39,877 bases of DNA from CAYHCE01 sp964355015 (lineage in GTDB: Bacteria > Cyanobacteriota > Cyanobacteriia > PCC-6307 > Cyanobiaceae). Below are positions 32,041 to 39,877 of the stretch, piece by piece. Under the pieces are notes generated by a model. It saw nothing but the letters and a program-made list of their open reading frames with translations, did not search any database and was not told the origin of the DNA. The position numbers and the translations under genes are program-made. Position 1 is the stretch's first letter. Every line of letters begins with the position of its first letter. The stretch is from the NCBI GenBank assembly GCA_964355015.1, contig CAYHCE010000027.1, positions 1-39,877 on the forward strand, read 5' to 3'.

Positions 32041-32567
32041 ACGATCTCTACCTGCTGCTGCCGGTCACGGCGCTGCTGCCGTTGACTGCCGTGCTGCTGG
32101 TGAGCCAGGCCGACCCCTACCAGGTGCTGATCCTGCGGGGGGTGCTGGGGGTGGTGGCCGCCCTGGTCTACGCCCTGCTGGGGGCGGCCGATGTGGCCCT
32201 CACCGAGGCGATGGTGGGCACCCTGCTGTCCACCACCCTCTATGCAGTGGCGCTGCGATCCTCAATGGTGCTGCGTCTGGCGGTGCCCACCGATGCCCCG
32301 GTGGAGGATGAGGCGGCGGAACTGCTGGTCAGCTGGCTGAAGCAGGCCCGGTTGCGGCTGCAGCTGGTGCCTGCGGCTGCGAAAGGGGCACCCTCCCCAG
32401 GGCTGAAGGCCGATCTGCATGGCGAACTGATCGGAGGTCGAAGCCTGCGGCTGTGTAACGACCGACTGCGACAACGGCTGCTCGCCCTGGAGGGGGCCCG
32501 CCGCTGGCAGCACTGGGGTGGGGAGATCGGCCCCATCGATCCGAGCAGCGAAGCGATCGGCCTGTGA
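32037..32567 (+). CDS. MbhD/DUF4040-type subunit (N-terminal half of MrpB or MrpA tail)
   Basis: The first 80 of 176 residues form three helices with AALVYALLGAADVALTEAMVGTLLSTTLYAVAL, the signature of the MbhD/DUF4040 domain. In canonical Mrp this domain is the C-terminal part of MrpA. The remaining residues are a soluble tail (VPTDAPVEDEAAELLVSWLKQARLRLQLV and on) of unknown fold. It overlaps mrpG (ATGA) and mrpB (GTGA). So a piece of MrpA survives as a separate gene while the NuoL-like part is absent. Confidence 0.8.
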   Translation: MNDLYLLLPVTALLPLTAVLLVSQADPYQVLILRGVLGVVAALVYALLGAADVALTEAMVGTLLSTTLYAVALRSSMVLRLAVPTDAPVEDEAAELLVSWLKQARLRLQLVPAAAKGAPSPGLKADLHGELIGGRSLRLCNDRLRQRLLALEGARRWQHWGGEIGPIDPSSEAIGL

Positions 32568-33223
32568 CGCCCCTTTATCTGATCGCCGCGGCCATCCTCT
32601 GCCTGGCTCCCCTGCTCGCCGCTGGGGCCACCTCGGTGGACTCGGCCCAGCTGATCATGCTGCTGGTGAGTCAGAGCGGCATCCCGAACACGGTGTCCGC
32701 CGTGATCCTGCAGGCTCGCCTCTACGACACCATCGGCGAGGTGGTGGTGTTCACCCTGGCCTCGCTGGGAGTGCGCTGGCTGCTCAGTGACGCCCGCCCG
32801 GAGCGTCAGATCGAGGCGTTGAGCGATACGGCCTCGGTGGTGCTCTGCCGGCTCGGCGCCACCGTGGCCGCCATGGTGGCGGTGGAGCTGGCGCTGCGGG
32901 GCCATCTCACCCCTGGGGGCGGCTTCGCGGCCGGTGTGGCGGGCGGCACCGCCTTCGGTCTGGTGGTGATCAGTGGCTCGGCCAGGCTGGCGGATCGCTT
33001 CTACCGAAAGGTGCACGCCGATCTGTGGGAAAAGCTGGCGGTGCTGGCCTTCATCGTCGTCTCCTTGCTCAGCTTCGAGGGGATCGTGCCGGCGAGCGGA
33101 CGCTTCGGCACGGTGGAGAGCGGCGGCTGGATCCCGCTGCTCAACGTGCTGATGGCCATCAAGGTGACCCTGGGATCCTGGACGATGGTGCAACTGTTCG
33201 TGCGCTATCGGGGCCTGCTCTGA
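32564..33223 (+). CDS. mrpB: Mrp antiporter subunit B
   Basis: Starting at GTG 32564, the 219-residue product contains DTIGEVVVFTLASLGVRWLLS near residue 50. This is the conserved block of the MbhE-like module that ends MrpA. The MnhB domain follows: LCRLGATVAAMVAVELALRGHLTPGGGFAAGVAGGTAFGLVV, where GHLTPGGGFAAG is the MnhB signature. Two further helices end the protein. It therefore carries the MbhE and MrpB modules in one chain. It is the last gene of the cluster. Confidence 0.85.
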   Translation: MTPLYLIAAAILCLAPLLAAGATSVDSAQLIMLLVSQSGIPNTVSAVILQARLYDTIGEVVVFTLASLGVRWLLSDARPERQIEALSDTASVVLCRLGATVAAMVAVELALRGHLTPGGGFAAGVAGGTAFGLVVISGSARLADRFYRKVHADLWEKLAVLAFIVVSLLSFEGIVPASGRFGTVESGGWIPLLNVLMAIKVTLGSWTMVQLFVRYRGLL

Positions 33224-33248
33224 GGGGCCAGGGCCCGCTGCAAGCGGA

Positions 33249-36040
33249 TCAGCCAACTCCTGTGATGGTGCGCTGGGGAGGTACCCAGTTAACGGGCCAG
33301 CGGTTGGCGAGCAGGGCCACCAGCAGCATCGGCGAGGCCAGGCCGAAGCAGGCAAGCCATTGGTTGGCCGCCATCTGCCTGGTTTCGAAGAGCAGATTCA
33401 TCACGCTCCACTGACTGAACAGCACCTGCAGCAGAAAGGCGGCAAGGATGCCGAAGCCGATGCGTGAGAAGTTACCGAGCTGAACCTTGCGACCCCGAAA
33501 CCTGGCCACCACTGAGGACCAGAACTGACTGAGGCTGAACAGGTAGATCGCCAGGCCCGTGACCAGCGTCTGGATGGCCATCGTGCGGGCCCAGGATGAG
33601 ATCGCCACTGGATTCACGCACCCAGGCGAAGACGCCGAAGATGAAGATCAGGTTGAGCGTGGAAATCAAAGCGATCCGTACGAGCAGGGGCGCGACAGCA
33701 GGGGCTGCTGGGGAGGGCGGGGTGGCCTTCCATCAGGTCGTAGGGCTTGGGCTCGAAAGCGATGGGAACCGTCATGGTGATCGAGATGATCATGTTGATC
33801 CAGAGCACCTGAAGCGGCTGAATCGGCAGGAAGTGGCCGCGTCCGAGCAGAACGCTCAGAAACACGCTTGCCGCCAGACCTCCATTGACAGGCAACAGGA
33901 AGGCCAGCGCTTTCAGCAGGTTCTGGAACACATTCCTGCCTTCCTCCACGGCCGCTTCAATTGAAGCGAAGTTGTCGTCGGTGAGCACCATGTCCGCTGC
34001 TTCCTTGGCCACTTCCGTGCCGGTGATCCCCATGACGATGCCGATATCCGCCTGCTTCAACGCAGGCGCATCATTCACGCCATCACCGGTCATGGCAACG
34101 ACGTGACCGCGCGACTGCAGGGCCTGAACCAGGCGAAGCTTCTGCTCCGGAACCACACGGGCAAAGACGCTGCCCTCCAGGGCGGCATCGACGAACTCCT
34201 GCTGGTCCACCATGTCTGCGAGCTCCTTCCCGCTGAAGGCCGTGGTCGTCTCCCGTTGACTGAGATTCATGCGATCGGCGATCGCCTCAGCGGTGACCTT
34301 GTGATCTCCTGTGATCATTTTCACATCGACGACGGCGCTGTGGAAGGCCCGGATGGATTGGATGGCCTCGGAGCGCGGCGGATCGATCATTCCCTGAAGA
34401 CCGAGGAAGACCAGGCCCGAGGCCAGATCCTCATGATCGATCGCGTTGCTCGCATGCGGTTTCTTGGCAAAAGCCAGCACGCGCAGACCCTTCGAAGCCA
34501 TGCGATCAGCCTGCAAGATGAGCCGGTCCTTGTTGATCGGATGAACACCTCCCTCGGAATCAAGGACTGAATCGCTGCGCTTGAGCAAGGATTCGACGGA
34601 CCCCTTCATCCAGATCAGGCGAGCGCCATCCTTCGGCGACTGATTCAGGGTTGCCATGTATTGATACTCGGATTCGAATGGAATGCTGTCGAGGCGCGGC
34701 TGCGATTCCGTGAGCTGGGCGCGATCAAGGCCTGCCTTGCGACCAGAGACCAGCAGAGCGCCTTCGGTGGGATCTCCCACGATGTTCCAGACCTTGTCTT
34801 CATGGGCCAGTTCAGAATCGTTGCAGAGCGCACCGGCGAGCAAACAGTCTCGAACGGCCAGCGGTATCATTTCGATCTCGATCGGTTCATCTTCTGAATC
34901 GAGCAGATCCCCCTTGGGGGCATAGCCATCACCGGTGAGTTGGCAATGATGACCGCCGGCATAAAGGGCCTGCACCGTCATCTGATTTTCGGTGAGGGTT
35001 CCGGTTTTATCGGAACAGATGATCGTGGCACTGCCGAGGGTTTCCACAGCGGGAAGATTCCTGACGATGGCATGCCGCTCCGCCATCCGCGAAACACCGA
35101 TCGCCAGGGTGATGGTGACCACGGCTGGCAGTCCTTCGGGAATCGCACTCACGGCAAGGGCGACGGCGGCCTGAAACATATCGAAAGGGGTATAAAGGGG
35201 TATTCCCTCAGGCCAGGCCCACGATGAAGGTAAAGATGGCAATCCCTAGAATCGCCCTCAATAACAGATTGCTGAATTGTTCAAATTTTCGGGTGAGCGG
35301 TGTCGTCAGGGCGCTGCTTTCGTCCATCAATGTGGAAATCCGGCCTGTCTCGGTTGACTGCCCTGTTTCGACGACGACGCCTTCAGCCTGCCCGAAGGTG
35401 ACGCAGCTGCCGGCATAGGCCATGTTGATGCGCTCCGCAAGGGGCATTTCCAGATCCAAGGCAGCGCACTCGGCGTCCTTTTCCACGGCCACGGACTCTC
35501 CCGTGAGGCCTGATTCATTGACTTGTAGGCTGCGACTTTATACGAGGCGAATGTCGGCCGGCACTTTGTCACCGGAAGCCAGCAGCACCACATCTCCTGG
35601 CACCAGTTCTACAGATGAAAGCTTCCGCGTCTCTCCATTGCGTCGCACCATCGCTTCGGTGGTGACCGACGAGGCCAATGCCTTAATGGCAGACTCCGCC
35701 TTCGATTCCTGAGTGAAGGCGATCAACGCATTGAGTATAGCCACACCGGTGATCACTCCCGCCTCAATCCAAGAGCCCATGAAAGCCTTGACGGCACCAG
35801 CAATGAGCAGGATGTAAAGAAGAGGATTCTTGAACTGAATCAGAAACATCCACAGAAGAGGGCGACCCTGCTTGGCTTTCAGCTCATTCTTTCCGAAGCG
35901 CTCCTGTTGCCTTACGGCCTGAACTGAACGTTGGAGAGTCCCTGCTGTGGATCGACATCGATGCGAGCAAGCACCGTGGGAAGATCAAGGCTGTGCCAGG
36001 GGATCATCCGAGAAGGGCTCTGCGGGGTTGCTGGATTCAT
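33249..36040 (-). pseudogene. P-type cation-transporting ATPase (Ca2+/PMA1-like), inactivated
   Basis: All parts of a P2-type ATPase of about 920 residues are present in order. They are the N-terminal region from ATG 36040, the actuator domain with LTGES, the phosphorylation site CSDKTGTLTENQ, nucleotide-binding domain, hinge MTGDGVNDAPALKQADIG and C-terminal helices. The frame is broken at about six places: a 5-nt tandem duplication (35920-35929), an in-frame TAA (35538-35540), an extra base in a G-run (35218-35220), two losses in C-runs (33711-33717 and 33687-33690) and an extra base near 33586-33592. Neighbouring genes are intact, so decay is more likely than poor sequence. The function would have been Ca2+ or other cation export. 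Confidence 0.85.
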
Positions 36041-36411
36041 GGCGACTCTTGATTTGACCATTTCTTGTGATTCCATGAGAGTGAACTACGAGGCTTGCGA
36101 GAAATGAGCAGGGGGGTCTGTGGCTATCTCGCTCATTCTTTGCAAAGTATCTTCTGATGATAGCATGTTTCGCAAGAAGGTAATCAGGTTCTGGAGCACT
36201 CGATTTCTCGCCGCATGGAGGGTGATTTCGCCAACCGGCCTCGATGCGTCACCGTGTCTTGCCTGAGACCGATCGAACTCCCCTTTGTGGCCGAATAGCG
36301 CGCCCGCCTACGTAGTTGACACCGGGCGGGCGGGGATGCCTGCTCAAGGGTCCGCTGGGCACGGGGGATCTCTCACTGGCTACCCACGGCGTTTAACATT
36401 GGATTTGTCCT
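36041..36411. other. 371-nt gap without a recognised gene
   Basis: This gap lies between the divergent ATPase pseudogene and the toxin-antitoxin pair. AATGAGC/GCTCATT (36103-36109 and 36131-36137) and CGCCCGCC/GGCGGGCG (36301-36308 and 36325-36332) are inverted repeats; the latter could form a GC-rich 8-bp hairpin. The sequence is less GC-rich than most of the window. No open frame or RNA gene was recognised. Confidence 0.5.
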
Positions 36412-36669
36412 ATGCGGTGGGCGAAGGCCTCTGCTGTCATGACCCCAGCTGATCAAGCCACCGAGAAGCACGAAGCTCCCTTTTCCGTCCGTCGCCGGGA
36501 ACGTGGGGGGAAAAGCATCGTGCAGGTGAGTAGCTCGGTGAGCGCCATGGATGATCTGCGGGCCCGGATCCGGGCCCAGAGCAAGTCCGTGGCGGACCAC
36601 ATCGCGGCCGATGCGGACGCCAAGGCCTTCCTGGATGACTGGGCCACGCCTGAGCCCCTCAGCCGCTGA
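36412..36669 (+). CDS. Antitoxin of a MazEF/PemIK-type pair
   Basis: The 85-residue product (ATG 36412; ATG 36439 is an alternative) lies 8 nt upstream of a MazF/PemK-like toxin gene. It has a Ser/Val-rich centre, then a charged helix DDLRARIRAQSKSVADHIAADADAKAFLDDWA. I see no AbrB-type MazE domain or ribbon-helix-helix motif, so its class is unknown. The acidic helical C-terminus is of the kind that often wraps a MazF dimer. Position and size are the main evidence. Confidence 0.6.
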   Translation: MRWAKASAVMTPADQATEKHEAPFSVRRRERGGKSIVQVSSSVSAMDDLRARIRAQSKSVADHIAADADAKAFLDDWATPEPLSR

Positions 36670-36677
36670 AGACGGGC

Positions 36678-37058
36678 GTGGAGCTCAAGGCTGGGCAGAT
36701 CGTCACCGTTGACTGGCGCAGAGATCCAGACGATCCCACTCAGGACCCCCATCCCCCTGAGCCAAACAAGCTGAGACCAGCTGTGGTTGTGCAGGATTCG
36801 GAGCTGTTTGACCCTGCATATCCCACGGTCCTGGTTGTACCGATGACGGGTGACCCCGAGCTGGCGATCCCTGATCTGACCGTGGTGCTCCAGCCCAGCG
36901 CAACCAACGGTTGCACGAAAGTGAGCTACCTGCTCCCGCAGAATCTGAGCTGCGTAGCCAAGACACGCATCACCACAGCCACAGACTCGTGCATCACCAC
37001 CTCCGAACTGCAGCAACTCCGTCAGCTGGTGGTGCTGACCATCGGCGGACTGACCTGA
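36678..37058 (+). CDS. MazF/PemK-family mRNA interferase toxin
   Basis: MazF toxins cut single-stranded RNA at short motifs. The 126-residue product (GTG 36678) has the family start AGQIVTVDW, then KLRPAVVVQD, LVVPMTGDPEL and the block LPQNLSCVAKTRI, which aligns with the DQVKSIAWRA region of MazF. The usual SH3-like barrel order is complete. A Pro-rich insertion (DDPTQDPHPPEPNK) lies in the first loop. The gene follows its antitoxin by 8 nt. Confidence 0.82.
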   Translation: MELKAGQIVTVDWRRDPDDPTQDPHPPEPNKLRPAVVVQDSELFDPAYPTVLVVPMTGDPELAIPDLTVVLQPSATNGCTKVSYLLPQNLSCVAKTRITTATDSCITTSELQQLRQLVVLTIGGLT

Positions 37059-37089
37059 AGCCTGGCCCGGCTACGCCTTTGCCAGCGGC

Positions 37090-37233
37090 CTACTCGTCCT
37101 CCTCTGCGGCGCCCAGGGGAATAAATTTGATCTGCTTGCGGCCCAGCTTGATCTCGAACTCATCGCCGGGCTCGAGGTCGAGCAGGGCGATGTAGGCCGT
37201 GCTGTCCGGCGACGATTCGATAGGCGCGTGATG
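37090..37233 (-). pseudogene. cyAbrB C-terminal fragment
   Basis: A 47-codon frame ending at TAG 37090 reads STAYIALLDLEPGDEFEIKLG and then RKQIKFIPLGAAEEDE. This matches the C-terminal AbrB-like domain end of the cyanobacterial regulator cyAbrB. It has no start codon and follows an in-frame TAG (37234-37236); the conserved N-terminal two-thirds of the protein (the LVRACGYVSTKKDG region) is missing. I read it as a remnant left by a deletion or recombination. A functional copy is expected elsewhere, since cyAbrB is essential in some species. Confidence 0.75.
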
Positions 37234-37306
37234 CTACGGATGTCTCACGGCCAGCCTGACCATGGTGCCCCTGACGATCGACTGAGCCGCTCCAACGCCG
37301 CTGGGG

Positions 37307-38401
37307 TCAGCCCCGGGACACCGCCGCCTGGTACACCTGCTGGCCGAACACGTTCTGCACCACGAACAACAGCACGAAACCCATCACCGCCGCGGGCAAG
37401 GGCGTGGTGATCCAGCCGGAGGCGATGCCCACCAGCACCTCCCACTTGATCTGGCGGATTCCTCTGATGCCCTGCAGCAAGCCGATGCCCACAACGGAAC
37501 CGATCACGGCCTGGGAACCGGAGACCGGCAGCAGCGGAATCGTGGGCAGGCCATGGCTGGCCAGAAAACTCTCGAGTGCTGTGGAAGAAAAGATGAAAAG
37601 CACCAGGGAGTGAGACACCACCACGACGAACGCTCCCAGGGGAGTGAGCGTGAGCAGACTGTTGCCCACGGTCATCATCACTCGACGGGAGTAGGTGTAG
37701 ACCCCAACAGCAATCGCGATGGCACCAATGAGGAAAAGCTGCTCCACCGAAGAGATGCTGAAGCGCCCAACAGTGAGATCCCGAAAGGGCGATGCCCCCA
37801 CGAAGAAGCCCATCACGTTGCCGATGCCATTGGCCCCCATGCTGTAGGAGCCAAACATCCCTGCCAGGATCAGGCCTATGCGTGTATTGCGGTCTTGAAC
37901 GAGGAGATGGGGCTTGGTGACCCTGATGAACCACACCAGAACGCTATGGAGAATCATGGCGAAGATCGCCCCGAGGATGGGAGAAACGATCCAGGTGGAA
38001 AGAATTCGGGTGAGCGTGTTCAGGTCCGTCACCGAACCACTGAAAAGGTTCCAGCCGATGATCGATCCCACCACCGCCTGCCCTGTGGAGGCCGGCAGGC
38101 CCAGTTTGCTCATCCAACCCACCGTGGCGGCAGCGGCAAGGGCGGCGGTGAAGGCACCAGGCAGAGCGTTGATGGTTCCGAGCTGACCCAGCCCCTCCGG
38201 TGCCCCCGCACCGCTGGTGACGGCACCGATGATCAGAAAGACGCTGCATAGAAAGGCAGCTGTGGAAAAGCGGATCATGCGGGTGGCAACCGCGGTGCCG
38301 AAGGCATTGGATGCATCGTTAGCACCCATCGACCAGCCGAGGAACAAGCCGCTGGAGATGAAGACCAAGGTGACGATCAGGCTCATCAAGAATCTCGACA
38401 A
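37307..38401 (-). CDS. pit: Low-affinity inorganic phosphate permease (Pit)
   Basis: Pit proteins carry phosphate with divalent metals or protons. The 364-residue protein has about 10 helices and the two inverted-repeat signatures: GWSMGANDASNAFGTAVATR near the start, and GSYSMGANGIGNVMG in the middle. LPASTGQAVVGSIIGWNL is the internal counterpart. Length is on the short side for Pit (about 400-490). The first codon is TTG 38401; ATG 38386 is an alternative. It directly follows a broken DUF47 gene on the same strand (no gap), its normal partner. Confidence 0.88.
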   Translation of the reverse strand: MSRFLMSLIVTLVFISSGLFLGWSMGANDASNAFGTAVATRMIRFSTAAFLCSVFLIIGAVTSGAGAPEGLGQLGTINALPGAFTAALAAAATVGWMSKLGLPASTGQAVVGSIIGWNLFSGSVTDLNTLTRILSTWIVSPILGAIFAMILHSVLVWFIRVTKPHLLVQDRNTRIGLILAGMFGSYSMGANGIGNVMGFFVGASPFRDLTVGRFSISSVEQLFLIGAIAIAVGVYTYSRRVMMTVGNSLLTLTPLGAFVVVVSHSLVLFIFSSTALESFLASHGLPTIPLLPVSGSQAVIGSVVGIGLLQGIRGIRQIKWEVLVGIASGWITTPLPAAVMGFVLLFVVQNVFGQQVYQAAVSRG

Positions 38402-39065
38402 TCAAAGGGCACGCTTCAGCGCAAAGATGGCAAGTTCGTCTCCGAGGTTTTCGGCCATGTCGGCCGGATTCTCGAGCATGTTGGTGACATCACGCAATTG
38501 GGTCTTTCGTTCAAAGGAAAGATCCGAGGTATAGATCTTCTTTTTCAGTCGCCGTGCAACTTTGTCCGTCTCCGACTCAAACACCCGAACCTCACTGATG
38601 TGGTCGCGCACGGCTGGCGGATCACGAAAAAGGTTCGTGCTGCGGCAATGACAGCCCGCACACATTTCAGTGCGATTGAATTGAGGGCTTCAAAATCCTC
38701 CCGAAAGTCTAGGTGGGTTCCCTCATGATGTTCAATGATCAAGTCTTCGTAGTTGTCACCCATCTCATCGAGCAGATCGAAGAGTTTTGCCAGCAGGCGA
38801 AGCACATCTCCGCGGGCATCCGGGATCAGCATTTCGGTATATAGCAAAGTCAGAGTCCTGCGACGCAATCCTGCGCAATGCTCTTTGGTATCCACGATCT
38901 GACCGAGTTTCTCCTCGCAGGCAGCCGTGATGTGCCTGCTTCAGGATAGGCTTTGACGCCAATTTCCTGGTAGATCGTCCCCTCGTTGATCTTATCGATG
39001 AACTCATCGATGAGGCCCTGGAGAAATCTGGTTTTTCCAAATAACGGAGGCGTTTCACTCGTCAC
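38402..39065 (-). pseudogene. DUF47/PhoU-like Pit accessory gene, frameshifted
   Basis: The family (TIGR00153/DUF47) makes a PhoU-like four-helix protein that partners with Pit. Three frames together give a full-length product of about 220 residues. The first (from ATG 39065) is FGKTRFLQGLIDEFIDKINEG, the second is TAACEEKLGQIVDTKEHC and continues through LYTEMLIPDARGDVLRLLAKL, and the third is DPPAVRDHISEVRVFESETDK. Frame changes occur near 38928-38945 and in a T-run (minus strand) at 38626-38630. Loss of one T in the run explains the second. The downstream pit gene is intact. Confidence 0.8.
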
Positions 39066-39688
39066 CTGCTCTCATGCCCTGGCTTGAGGTCAGCGGCGAG
39101 TGTAAGGGAGGTGTTGGTGTGCGCAGCTCCCCGAGAGCGCTGCAAGGTTTGGAGGGTCATGAATCCGTGCATGCACGATGTCTTGCACTCCTCGGAATTC
39201 ATCGCTTGGTTCCGGGCCCAGGTCGGGAAATCATTGATGGACTTCGCCAAAGGCATGGGGGGCTGATGCATAGCACACTGCCCACCCCTTGGCAACTTCT
39301 GATTGTGCTGGCACGGAGGAATCAACGGTGCAGTGCTGGCTTCGAGCTGATGCTCGCGTGCCCTACCATCGGCTTGCGACGAGGCAATCGCGGGGATGGA
39401 TCGGTGCCCATGAGTCCCCCAGGACTGCGGCGACGCAATTTTCCAAAGTTCGCCTCCCTGCGGTTCAGGGCCAGGTCGTTCCCCCGGCACGCTCTCCTGG
39501 CGGCCCCTCTGCTCGGCACGATGGCGGCCGTCTCCCTGCTGGCAGCCTGGCGATCTCCCACCAGATGAAGCTGGAGGTCGACGCACTGGAACTCGCCGAG
39601 ATGATCGACACCTGGAGCGATGCCCAGCGGGAAGCCCTCTACCGCTGCCCCGTTTCCCCTGGGAACAGGCCCCAGCGGCGTAGGCAGG
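39066..39688. other. About 620 nt without a recognised gene
   Basis: Long frames exist on both strands but none has a recognisable domain. A frame at 39565 (MKLEVDALELAEMIDTW, plus strand) looks protein-like for about 35 residues and then runs into the next gene. On the minus strand, a frame ending at 39062 reads SINDFPTWARNQAMNSEE. A perfect 12-bp palindrome CGTGCATGCACG is at 39166-39177. No RNA gene was recognised. Confidence 0.4.
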
Positions 39689-39877
39689 ATGCAACCTCTG
39701 CCGCCCACCACCGTGACGGACTGGGTCTCGACCGGCCACCTGCCCACCGAGGCGGTGGTGCAGCAGCTGGTGGACGAAGCTCACCGCCGCTTCGCAGCCG
39801 TGGCGGAGGGCGAGGTGGCGCACTACATCGGGCCTCCTGAGAAAGGGCAGAAGGCCTGTGCCGCAGTGGATCTGAGC
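39689..39877 (+). CDS. Partial gene at the window end, possibly glutaminase
   Basis: ATG 39689 opens a frame of 63 codons that runs off the window. It reads VTDWVSTGHLPTEAVVQQLVDEAHRRF and then AVAEGEVAHYIGPPEKGQ. The helix followed by 'GEVAHYI' resembles the start of class A glutaminases (GKVADYIPEL). The sequence after it does not match as well, so this is a weak guess. A purine-rich AGGCAGG lies just upstream of the ATG. Confidence 0.4.
   Translation, partial: MQPLPPTTVTDWVSTGHLPTEAVVQQLVDEAHRRFAAVAEGEVAHYIGPPEKGQKACAAVDLS

Noticed and set aside
39062..39823. A 253-residue minus-strand frame at the window end
   Set aside because: No recognisable domain, Gly/Arg/His-rich, and it overlaps the more protein-like plus-strand frame at 39689. 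Its 3' third (SINDFPTWARNQ) might be real but cannot be supported.
39565..39840. Plus-strand frame beginning MKLEVDALELAEMIDTW
   Set aside because: The first 35 residues look plausible, but the rest becomes Arg/Gly-rich and overlaps the following frame; a short gene with a frameshift is possible but unproven.

Overview
The window is a compact, GC-rich stretch of a picocyanobacterial chromosome, most like the Synechococcus/Cyanobium group. The evidence is a 48-residue high-light-inducible protein with the chlorophyll-binding motif, several small families known mainly from cyanobacteria (DUF2834, DUF2973, a DUF1400-type protein, a cyAbrB fragment), the cyanobacterial RarA fusion, and seven copies of the HIP1 octamer GCGATCGC. 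No tRNA, rRNA, CRISPR array, insertion sequence or phage gene was recognised.

Layout. 0.1-1.8 kb (+): a YihY/BrkB membrane protein followed by two overlapping small membrane-protein genes. 1.8-4.3 kb (-): a small membrane protein, exonuclease VII (xseA, xseB), a DUF2834 protein and the hli gene, with a perfect 15-bp inverted repeat between hli and its neighbour. 4.3-10.5 kb: a HAD sugar-phosphatase-like gene, the helicase hrpB, several small cyanobacterial genes and a Deg/HtrA protease. 10.6-14.5 kb: small conserved genes around an ABC-F ATPase, ending in a divergent ribbon-helix-helix gene with nested repeats upstream. 14.5-20.9 kb (-): anmK-ktrA, then an NDH-2/HAD/hflX run linked by 4-nt overlaps and followed by a 1-Cys peroxiredoxin with a good terminator. 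20.9-24.3 kb: cysH-coaX, peroxiredoxin Q and two secreted or anchored proteins. 24.3-27.6 kb (-): RarA fusion, HdeD-like protein and a small membrane protein.

27.7-33.2 kb (+) is an eight-gene ion-transport cluster: a Kef-type CPA2 antiporter followed by Mrp subunits C, D, E, F, G, an MbhD-type B segment and B. Five successive 4-nt overlaps join D to B. Only one large NuoL/M-like subunit is present, whereas canonical Mrp complexes carry two.

33.2-39.9 kb differs from the rest: it looks somewhat lower in GC and contains decaying genes. A P-type cation ATPase carries about six lesions, a Pit-accessory DUF47 gene carries two frameshifts beside an intact phosphate permease, and a cyAbrB gene survives only as its C-terminal third. 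A MazEF-type toxin-antitoxin pair sits among them. I read this as a recombining or recently remodelled segment. I did not find a clearly new defence or biosynthetic system. The best candidates for new biology are the CPA2-Mrp cluster, the repeat-flanked ribbon-helix-helix locus and the uncharacterised small proteins.
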